64,000 nucleotides of DNA from Eubacterium barkeri (GTDB taxonomy: Bacteria; Bacillota; Clostridia; Eubacteriales; Eubacteriaceae). The stretch covers positions 62,001 through 126,000 of the forward strand of contig NZ_FNOU01000005.1 of NCBI RefSeq assembly GCF_900107125.1, read 5' to 3'. The notes beneath the pieces were generated by a model that was not told the origin of the DNA, ran no database searches, and saw only the letters and a program-made list of their open reading frames with translations. This document shows positions 1-6,693 of the stretch, piece by piece. Both the position numbers and the translations under genes were made by a program. Numbering within the stretch: position 1 is the stretch's first letter; every line of letters begins with the position of its first letter.

Positions 1-173
1 GCCGGACATCCAAATGCAATACCATCGAAGTCATCAATCATACCTTCATCAAATCCATCGGGAGTCAACACCACGGCCTCCGCCCCTTTTTCCACAATAC
101 CTTTGGCCACCGCGTTCGCCATCACTTCTGTGTTTCCCGTTCCACTCCAATAAACCACTGCAATTTTACTCAT
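1..173 (-). CDS. Flavodoxin (N-terminal part; runs off the left edge)
   Basis: The minus-strand reading frame starts at the ATG at 173 and is open to the window edge, giving about 57 residues. The N-terminus MSKIAVVYWSGTGNTEVMA is the phosphate-binding loop of short-chain flavodoxins (T/S-x-T-G-x-T pattern), which bind FMN and carry electrons in the cytoplasm. A GAAAGAGG Shine-Dalgarno lies upstream. It starts 31 bases after the DUF3793 gene ends, so the two are almost certainly co-transcribed from the promoter near 845. The pair and the operators suggest an iron-responsive role, with flavodoxin replacing ferredoxin, but that is inference. Confidence 0.85.
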   Translation of the reverse strand, partial: MSKIAVVYWSGTGNTEVMANAVAKGIVEKGAEAVVLTPDGFDEGMIDDFDGIAFGCP

Positions 174-203
174 GTTTTTTTACCTCTTTCTGATTTAATT
201 TGA

Positions 204-755
204 TTATTCTGCGACGACAGCGAGTTCTTCAACGCTCGCGCCCTTGGCCCATCGCGAGCAAAGGACATCGGTGCATTTCTGATAGCGACAAAAGATCTGC
301 TTTGCTTTTTCTTCATCGCCATACACCTTCCAGCATCCAACGCATTTAAAACAGCGCTTATGCTCCATAAATCCATGGACATCCTCTGGAGGATATCCCA
401 AAAACAGACCGATTTCATGGGGAAACTCCCCTCTGCACCGAAGCCGACTCACCAATTGGACCACGCATCGGTCCGGGTTGTCCACCGGATAGCCCCGGGC
501 CTTGAGCAGGGATGCCGTACGGCCATCTCTAAAATCCCGCTTCAAGTGATTGGGACGGTACAGATAGAGGAGGGTCCGCCACTCCGAGAAACGAAGGGGC
601 AGAATCCGAATCCCTTTGGGCACCAATCGTCGATTGAGCTCCCGGATATCCCCTTGAATTTCTTCCCTGGACTGATAAGGGCAGGTAAATAAGCTGCCAG
701 TTTTCATCCCTGCCAGGGTTGGTGCCCCATTGCGTACTAAAAGCTTTTCTGTCAT
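204..755 (-). CDS. DUF3793 family protein
   Basis: This 183-residue soluble protein matches the DUF3793 family, which in Clostridia is commonly found beside flavodoxin and iron-transport genes. Its biochemical function is unknown. Visible features are an N-terminal region (GAPTLAGMKTGSLFTCPY), a conserved central R/P-rich part (YLYRPNHLKRDF) with HEIGLFLGYPPEDVHGF, and a C-terminal cysteine cluster (KRCFKCVGCWKVYGD) that could bind metal. The start is supported by the ribosome site AAAGGGGTGAAGG just upstream. It is the first gene of a two-gene operon with flavodoxin, and two GTTAG-N6-CTAAC operator-like palindromes lie in its leader. Confidence 0.85.
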   Translation of the reverse strand: MTEKLLVRNGAPTLAGMKTGSLFTCPYQSREEIQGDIRELNRRLVPKGIRILPLRFSEWRTLLYLYRPNHLKRDFRDGRTASLLKARGYPVDNPDRCVVQLVSRLRCRGEFPHEIGLFLGYPPEDVHGFMEHKRCFKCVGCWKVYGDEEKAKQIFCRYQKCTDVLCSRWAKGASVEELAVVAE

Positions 756-772
756 TGTCCTTCACCCCTTTA

Positions 773-788
773 GTTAGAAGATGCTAAC
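773..788. promoter_or_regulatory. Operator-like palindrome, proximal copy
   Basis: Perfect inverted repeat GTTAG-N6-CTAAC in the leader of the DUF3793-flavodoxin operon, between the transcription start and the ribosome site. It shares spacing and arms with the copy at 807-822. The half-site GTTAG/CTAAC resembles the core of DtxR/IdeR-family iron boxes; that assignment is inference. Confidence 0.6.
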
Positions 789-806
789 ATATCATCGAAC
801 AAAATA

Positions 807-822
807 GTTAGCTATCGCTAAC
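807..822. promoter_or_regulatory. Operator-like palindrome, promoter copy
   Basis: Second perfect GTTAG-N6-CTAAC inverted repeat, 34 bases from the first. It begins just downstream of the TATGAT -10 box, so a bound repressor would cover the transcription start. Two identical arms at identical spacing argue for a genuine binding site. Confidence 0.65.
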
Positions 823-829
823 TCATAAT

Positions 830-858
830 ATCATATTCAATTATCCTGGACTTGTCAA
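830..858 (-). promoter_or_regulatory. Sigma-A promoter of the DUF3793-flavodoxin operon
   Basis: TTGACA (853-858) and TATGAT (830-835) on the minus strand with a 17-base spacer, upstream of the 755 start codon and next to the operators. Confidence 0.75.
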
Positions 859-1376
859 TCCATCTGGCCCTGTTTTTTTACATTGAAATAATTATAAAAA
901 AATAGCCGTACAAGGCGTTTATAAATGGCCTCACGCCCACCGATTCCACCGTAGAAGGATAACAATGCCTCTTCAGTTCCAAAGTTTTCTAACAACGCTG
1001 TCTGGTTACCTTTCCATAAGTCAAGCCAATATGGAAACATCCGAAGATGAACCCCCACCACATCGTCCCGGGGAATGATCTCTGGAAAGGGATTTTCCAT
1101 ATCCAACATCAGCTCCAGCCCATCCAACCCCCGATCTTTATAAAAACATTGCAAATCGTGCTCCAGTACCCCTTTAAAAATAGAGGTGTTCAACCGCCAT
1201 TTTTGACGAATAACAAAAACATACTGACAAATCGGAGCGCTTCGGCAATCCTCAATGCTTTGAAGTTTAATCTCCTGTAAAACACCTCTGTAGGTATGGT
1301 CCTTTTGCTTTTTATTCACAATGCCGTCCTTTGCCTCTTCCCGCAAAAAACGGCGTCCTTTCGCTGCTTTTGTCAT
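855..1376 (-). CDS. Hypothetical protein (173 aa)
   Basis: No family is recognised. The product is a basic N-terminus (MTKAAKGRRFLREEAKDG) followed by a soluble alpha/beta-looking body with two hydrophobic, aromatic-rich stretches (FPYWLDLW and LVRLFFYNYFNV). No signal peptide is present and the C-terminal aromatic segment is too short for a clear membrane span. The ATG at 1376 has an AGAGG ribosome site 8 bases upstream. It lies between the terminator of the large surface-protein gene and the DUF3793 promoter, whose -35 box overlaps its last codons. No promoter of its own was seen, so it may depend on read-through from upstream. Confidence 0.6.
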   Translation of the reverse strand: MTKAAKGRRFLREEAKDGIVNKKQKDHTYRGVLQEIKLQSIEDCRSAPICQYVFVIRQKWRLNTSIFKGVLEHDLQCFYKDRGLDGLELMLDMENPFPEIIPRDDVVGVHLRMFPYWLDLWKGNQTALLENFGTEEALLSFYGGIGGREAIYKRLVRLFFYNYFNVKKQGQMD

Positions 1377-1397
1377 TTTCTTAGCCTCTTTTTCCTA

Positions 1398-1435
1398 AAA
1401 AGCCCCGACATCATTGGCGATGATAACGGGGCTTT
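1398..1435 (-). terminator. Intrinsic terminator after the surface-protein operon
   Basis: Hairpin with AAAGCCCCG/CGGGGCTTT arms; on the minus strand the 3' arm runs into a short T tract. It sits directly after the stop at 1469 and would end transcription of the ECF/surface-protein operon. Confidence 0.75.
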
Positions 1436-1468
1436 CGCTTCTTACGCTGTTATTTCAATACTACTTTC

Positions 1469-4400
1469 CTAGACGTGCTTCCGGCGGGCGATGATGATAA
1501 CGGCACCGGTGGCTGCCAGGAGGACCAATGCGATGACGGTGCCCGTTACTGTGCTGGTGTCTCCGGTGATCCCGGTTTTGGTATTCCCGGTAGCTCCGAT
1601 ACTGCCGCTATTGCCATTATCCGTCCCCGGTGTGCCAGGCGTGGGATTCACCGGCTCCGTACTGCCCGCCTTCTGGGCTAACAGAATGAAGTCTGAGAAG
1701 CTGGATACCTTAAAGGTGACAGTCTTCTTGGCCCCATTGTAGGTTCCGGCCAGGTTTTCCAATAGCTTTCCATCTTTAATATGGGCGATCTTCACCGTCG
1801 GGTTATCGCCATAGGCGCTAAGATCTGCACTGATGGTAATGGTGATGGGTTGATCAACGGTATTTCCTTTTAAATCTTCAACATGGATGGCCAGAGGCAG
1901 CACCACATCCATGCCGGTGTTGGCTTCCTGGGCAATCGCTGCACTCCCAGTGTCTGCCGTATCAAGGACCAGCTTGTAATCCAAGGTCAGGCCATCGGCT
2001 GTGACCTTGGTCCCATCGGCCAGGGTGGGCTGATGGCGCTCGGCTTCTGCTTTTTCCACAACGGTGTTAAAGCTGTCGAGGTCTGCCTTCATTTCTGCCT
2101 GAGTGGCCGCATCGAGTTTATCAATGGCGGCACGGGCAGCGTCCACATCCGCCTGGGTTAAGCCCTTCGCCTTGGCCGTCTCCATGGCGGCTTTGGCATC
2201 CGCCATGGCCTGCTGGCGTTCTTCCTCGGTCAGCTGGGCATTGGTCTTAATGGCATCCAGGGCAGTCTTGGCATCGGTCAGGGCCTGGGTGACCCCGGCC
2301 TGATCCGCTGCGGTGTTAATGGCGTTGGTGCCTGCCGTTATGGCAGCGGTGAGCTCTGCCTGCTGGGCTTCCCGGTAATCTGCCAGTTTTTTATAGCCTG
2401 TCAGGTCTGCGATGGCGGCGGTTTTCGCATCGGCCAGCGCCTTCGCTTCCTCTGCCCTATACTGGGCATCGGTCTTTAGGGCATCCAGCTTCTGCTGGGC
2501 GTCCTTTAAGGCTGCGGCGATGTCGGTTTTATTGGCGGCGACATCAATGGCGGTGTTCCCCGCGGTGATGATTTCGGCCATTTCCTTCTGCTCCGCTGCC
2601 CGGTAATCGGCTTGATCCTTATAGCCTGCCAATGCGGTTTGGGCATCGGTCTTGGCCTGGGCCAGCTCTGCGGCGGCTTTGAGTTCCGCCATCTTCGTAA
2701 CATCGGCACTCAGCTTGGTCTGATGCGCGTCATCCACCAGGGCCTTTTGGGCGGTGGTGAGGGCATCGAAGGCGGCTTTTGCTTCGGCCAGGGCGGTTTC
2801 ATCGGTGAGCTGTAAATCTGCGGCTTCCGGCAAGGCATCGATTTTCGCGATGACGGCCTGTACGGCTTCATCCATTGCCGGTTGTCGACGCTGAACATCA
2901 CTCAAATCATATAAGTTGACAGCCCCGGCTTTAATGCGACGATAGGCTTCGAGCGCATAGGTCGCTTGCTGGGTAGCCATTTCATTGGGCCGTTGGTCAG
3001 TCAGTAAGTATTTAAAGCCTCCAGATTCTATGCGATAACGCTCTAGACTGGTAATGGGATTCGCACCCGCTACAGTAAATCCATGGTCTGCCTTTGCTAT
3101 ATCCAGCTTCAATGCCGATAATGCTGTGATGATTTGAGCATCGCTATTGCTATTCCCATATCCTGCTGCGTTATCCATTGTCGTTTTAAGATAGTCCAAA
3201 GCCTTCGTAACCGCAGTTTGAACTGCCGGGTGGGCTTCATCATTGTAGGGTGCCAAAGCCGTGAGACACATTGCAGTCATATCCGGACTGCCTGAACCGG
3301 TACCCCCAAGAGTAAAGCCTCCGCCGACTTCATCCTGATACGTCAACAATGTTTCAAGCAGACGATTCCTGGACCAATTTGCCCCTTCGGGTACGATCGT
3401 CCCTTTTGCATCGAGGGCGATCAGTGCGAAAGCCACATCATTGGACCCCATGGTTGCGAGTTGATCGGAATAATTATATAATTTGTCATAAAGATTGACG
3501 CCACGGACATCAGACGCATCGTAGCCGATGGACTCCATGGCTAAAATGACCCGGGAGATATCCGTGGACTTTTTCCCAAAGGATGCTTCGGCCACTTTTC
3601 CGGAAGCGCTTTTAATGTAAGCTTGAATGTTTTCTTCTGATACCGTCACTCCAGAGCGGGCTAATGCAAAGATGTTCCATTCATTACCATAGGCGTTTTT
3701 TCCAATGGCTTCACCCGAAAGATAGCTCTGGCCGCTTTCAATACCAGCCTTGACTAACGCATCGACATCGACTTCCACAGCCTGGCCTGTCACTGTCACC
3801 GTAAAGCTCACAGGCTGCGCTCCACCGGTCGTATCCCATGGGGTTCCCGTTACTGTTACGGTTCCTTCTTTGAGCGGGGTGATGGTATGGTTTGTTTTTT
3901 TATAAGCATTCGTTGCTTCGATCCCGCTCTGGACCTGAACGATGCCTGCTTCACTATAAGTCCAATCCATACGCTGCTCAGTGCTATTGGCTGGGCTGAA
4001 AGTGATGGGCAGTGTTTTTGTCCCTTCCGAAATCACCAAATTGATTTCGCTCTGATCCACGGCTACGGCTGTCGCTTTGTTTTTATATTCAAAGCGAATT
4101 ACGACATCTTTTTTCACCGCCGGATTAGCATTACTCGTGACGGTAAAATGCGCAGTGCCTGCCTTGACCGGCAAAAATCCATTTACATGCTCGACCTTGA
4201 AATAAGCGATCTCCGGATCATAGCTCGTCCATGTCACGCCACGGTTAGTCGCATTATCGGGTTTGACCTGAACATCGTATCGCTGCCCTATACCACTGTT
4301 ATAGATCCCTGTGTACTCATTTCCATTGGGATTCCAATCATCAATGAAATAAGTGTCCTGCGTCGTGACTACCATATCTGTAACATTAATATACGCTGCT

Positions 4401-5542
4401 TCAACATCGAACTGCTTTTTAACCGCCGTATTGAGTAAACTGACAGTAATCTTCGCACTGCCTGATCCCGATAGATTAAAGGCGGTATTTTTTGTGCTCG
4501 TTCCAAAATTCACATTTGATGAATCACTGGTACAGGTAATCGCATAAAAGGGAACATCGACCAACAATTGACTATTGGCCCTGCGCCCCTTGACAACGAT
4601 GGTCTTGGTCTCACTCCCCGTAAGGGCAAGTGGCGTTTTCCCCATTTCGACACCATCTACATAAGCATACAAGACGTCGATGGTGCTGGGGATGATCTTC
4701 ACCTGGAAATCGACAATATGTGTTTCTTCCCCGTAAAGAGTACCTTCATCAATGACCCAACCCGTGGCAGTCCCCGTTTTATTCAACATGACTTCTCCAG
4801 TTCCCGCAAAGATATTAAAGGTACTGGTTCCACTTGTCGGATCCACTGTATTCTTCCAGTACGGGGTTGCCTGGCTACCTTCTAGTACAAAGCGGCCTTG
4901 GTCACTTTGTTCAAGAACGAACTGGCCATCCTCCCCTACTTCTTGTATCTCACCATTCTTGTACTGAAAATATACCTGAGGTGTCTGAACAGCAGATCTG
5001 GCATCGACGGTCACTACGGTTGTCCCGACGATATCGCCCGATGCTGCGGTAATCGTCGTGGTGCCCGTGTTTACACCCGTCACCCGTCCATTGGCATCGA
5101 CCATGGCAATTGCCGTATCCCCACTGCGCCATTCAACCATTTGATTCGTAGCGTCTTGGGGAGATACCGTCGCCGTCAATTGAAGGGATTTCCCCATAAC
5201 AAGGCTTTGATCCTGTTCATTTATGGTGATTCCAGTAACCGGAATCTTACCCTCCTCCACCGTGATGATACAGTTTGCTGTTTTACCATTCACGGTTTCT
5301 GCGGTAATCGTCGTTTTTCCCACTGCATTTGCCGTGACAATCCCCATATCGTTGACGCTGGCAACAGCTTCGTCCCCAGAGGTCCATGCAACGGTTTGAT
5401 CACTCGCGTTTTCTGGAGAGACGGAAGCCACCAACGTCGTCCTGCCGCTGACCTTCAGTGTTGCTTCGGAAGGCGTCACCGTCACGCTATCTGGATCGAC
5501 CACCTGCTTAAGCTCTGCAATCTTTTTTTCTGCATCGGCCAT
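1469..5542 (-). CDS. Surface protein, 3' fragment: Big2 domains, transcobalamin-like toroid, alpha-helical repeats, C-terminal anchor (frameshifted gene)
   Basis: This 1357-residue frame has no signal peptide and no good ribosome site, and is the continuation of the gene starting near 6561. It opens with two Big2 (bacterial Ig-like) domains at about residues 15-92 and 97-180, then further Ig-like material to about 585. Residues about 587-880 form an alpha/alpha toroid (repeated helices with motifs such as GGGFTLGG and DMTAMCLTALAPYND), the fold shared by terpene cyclases and the N-terminal half of intrinsic factor/transcobalamin. Residues about 900-1190 are Ala/Asp-rich FIVAR-like helical repeats of about 70 residues. 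A beta domain ending SSFSDFILLAQK precedes a transmembrane tail and RRKHV. No LPXTG motif is seen. Probably wall- or membrane-tethered ligand binding. Confidence 0.8.
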   Translation of the reverse strand: MADAEKKIAELKQVVDPDSVTVTPSEATLKVSGRTTLVASVSPENASDQTVAWTSGDEAVASVNDMGIVTANAVGKTTITAETVNGKTANCIITVEEGKIPVTGITINEQDQSLVMGKSLQLTATVSPQDATNQMVEWRSGDTAIAMVDANGRVTGVNTGTTTITAASGDIVGTTVVTVDARSAVQTPQVYFQYKNGEIQEVGEDGQFVLEQSDQGRFVLEGSQATPYWKNTVDPTSGTSTFNIFAGTGEVMLNKTGTATGWVIDEGTLYGEETHIVDFQVKIIPSTIDVLYAYVDGVEMGKTPLALTGSETKTIVVKGRRANSQLLVDVPFYAITCTSDSSNVNFGTSTKNTAFNLSGSGSAKITVSLLNTAVKKQFDVEAAYINVTDMVVTTQDTYFIDDWNPNGNEYTGIYNSGIGQRYDVQVKPDNATNRGVTWTSYDPEIAYFKVEHVNGFLPVKAGTAHFTVTSNANPAVKKDVVIRFEYKNKATAVAVDQSEINLVISEGTKTLPITFSPANSTEQRMDWTYSEAGIVQVQSGIEATNAYKKTNHTITPLKEGTVTVTGTPWDTTGGAQPVSFTVTVTGQAVEVDVDALVKAGIESGQSYLSGEAIGKNAYGNEWNIFALARSGVTVSEENIQAYIKSASGKVAEASFGKKSTDISRVILAMESIGYDASDVRGVNLYDKLYNYSDQLATMGSNDVAFALIALDAKGTIVPEGANWSRNRLLETLLTYQDEVGGGFTLGGTGSGSPDMTAMCLTALAPYNDEAHPAVQTAVTKALDYLKTTMDNAAGYGNSNSDAQIITALSALKLDIAKADHGFTVAGANPITSLERYRIESGGFKYLLTDQRPNEMATQQATYALEAYRRIKAGAVNLYDLSDVQRRQPAMDEAVQAVIAKIDALPEAADLQLTDETALAEAKAAFDALTTAQKALVDDAHQTKLSADVTKMAELKAAAELAQAKTDAQTALAGYKDQADYRAAEQKEMAEIITAGNTAIDVAANKTDIAAALKDAQQKLDALKTDAQYRAEEAKALADAKTAAIADLTGYKKLADYREAQQAELTAAITAGTNAINTAADQAGVTQALTDAKTALDAIKTNAQLTEEERQQAMADAKAAMETAKAKGLTQADVDAARAAIDKLDAATQAEMKADLDSFNTVVEKAEAERHQPTLADGTKVTADGLTLDYKLVLDTADTGSAAIAQEANTGMDVVLPLAIHVEDLKGNTVDQPITITISADLSAYGDNPTVKIAHIKDGKLLENLAGTYNGAKKTVTFKVSSFSDFILLAQKAGSTEPVNPTPGTPGTDNGNSGSIGATGNTKTGITGDTSTVTGTVIALVLLAATGAVIIIARRKHV

Positions 5543-6576
5543 TTTTTCAGCTTTGTCCCGTTGAAATTTGATCGATTCACACGGATTAATGCCGTGTAGG
5601 CATTTCGTGCAATAATCACACCCTCTTCATCCGCTAAAGTTAAACTATCCACGCCTGGCAAAGCATCGATCAGCTCAACGACCAGTGCTTGTGTGCGGGT
5701 GTTGAGCTCCGTCAGCGCTGTTTTGAACTCCGCCTTGGAAGCATCCTTGGCAATCATTCCCGCCATAGCATCTGCTTTGGATTGAAGTGTGTCCAGGCTA
5801 TTCTGTGCGCTTGAAGGATAATAGCTATAATCCTTTTTCATTTCCTGCAAACAGCTTTTGGCCGATGTGTAATCTTTTCCGCTGCTTGCACCGTACATCG
5901 CTCCGGAATCTGGATAGCTGGACGCATAGAGTTGTATGAAATCCGGGAAATCATACCACAAACCAAACCCGAGCTGTGCATCGAGCTCAGGAGTTTCCTT
6001 TCTCAATAACTTACACTGTTTTGAACCAATGGCACATCCAAAACTGTAAAATTCCCTTGCATTTTCAAAATCAGCTGAGCTGAAATCTTTTTCTTCCACT
6101 GGCAGAACTTTGGATAATTCACGCATTCTTGCCATGATGTTTTCTACACTTTTCACGATGACCTTTACAGAGGTACTTTCCCCGGCACAGCTTACCGTAA
6201 TGGTTGCTTCACCCTCGGCAAGGGCCTTTATGGTATTTGTACTTCCCGGCTCATAGTGATCCGTTTTTTCAATTGTCGCTACTGCTGCGTTGCTGCTCTC
6301 CCATACTATGGGTGTATCTTGTAATGCATCAGGGCGGGTGACCACAGCCTTGAGGTCAGAATATTGAGTTTCCTCGCCATCCGTACTCAGATAAACGGTC
6401 TGAATTCTGGCATTGTCACTATCCTCCAGAAAAAGCATGGGCCGTGCTGGAGGCGCAGCTACCAAAATTGTCCCACAGGACAAGACAGCCACCCCGATTA
6501 TCACTAGCCAACACAAAAGTGTCCGCCCTACGATATTGATTGATTTCATATATCTATCCATTTCCCTTCCATTCAC
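5482..6576 (-). CDS. Surface protein, 5' fragment: signal peptide and Big2 domain (frameshifted gene)
   Basis: The frame begins with a signal sequence (MKSINIVGRTLLCWLVIIGVA), then a Big2-like domain at about residues 55-142, and a helical region ending in a FIVAR-like segment (LPGVDSLTLADEEGVIIARN). The last about 25 residues, after NAYTAL, are basic and unrelated to what precedes, whereas the other frame continues the helical repeat perfectly into the 1357-residue fragment. I read the two as one gene of about 1,700 codons broken by a one-base deletion. The start could be 6576, 6561 or 6549; GGAAGGG lies 2 bases before the 6561 ATG and 14 before the 6549 ATG. It is the last gene of the operon, 118 bases after the previous stop. 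Confidence 0.75.
   Translation of the reverse strand: MNGREMDRYMKSINIVGRTLLCWLVIIGVAVLSCGTILVAAPPARPMLFLEDSDNARIQTVYLSTDGEETQYSDLKAVVTRPDALQDTPIVWESSNAAVATIEKTDHYEPGSTNTIKALAEGEATITVSCAGESTSVKVIVKSVENIMARMRELSKVLPVEEKDFSSADFENAREFYSFGCAIGSKQCKLLRKETPELDAQLGFGLWYDFPDFIQLYASSYPDSGAMYGASSGKDYTSAKSCLQEMKKDYSYYPSSAQNSLDTLQSKADAMAGMIAKDASKAEFKTALTELNTRTQALVVELIDALPGVDSLTLADEEGVIIARNAYTALIRVNRSNFNGTKLKKWPMQKKRLQSLSRWSIQIA
5583..5592 (-). other. Apparent frameshift site joining the two surface-protein fragments
   Basis: Reading the minus strand, the 5' frame is sensible up to NAYTAL and the 3' frame becomes sensible from NPCESIKFQRDKAEK. Restoring one base in this interval would fuse them. There is no long homopolymer here that would suggest programmed slippage; a mutation or a sequencing error are both possible. 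Confidence 0.75.
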
Positions 6577-6607
6577 GTTGTTTTTTTATGCTATTACTTA
6601 CCTTTTT

Positions 6608-6682
6608 CCCTTCTCCTCGAGAAGGGGGTGTTAAGACATCTCGAGCGAAGCGGTAGGCTCATTATAAAATGAACCTACCGCT
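6608..6682. repeat. Two inverted repeats between surface-protein genes
   Basis: CCCTTCTC/GAGAAGGG around a 3-base loop (6608-6626) and AGCGGTAGG/CCTACCGCT around a 16-base loop (6649-6682). Neither is followed by a clear T tract on the minus strand, so they look more like mRNA processing or stability hairpins, or a weak terminator, than a full intrinsic terminator. Confidence 0.6.
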
Positions 6683-6693
6683 CACTGTTTCCT

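Noticed and set aside
4898-5599. 233-residue plus-strand frame (and 3887-4438)
   Set aside because: Shadow of the surface-protein gene on the other strand; no ribosome site and no recognisable domain.
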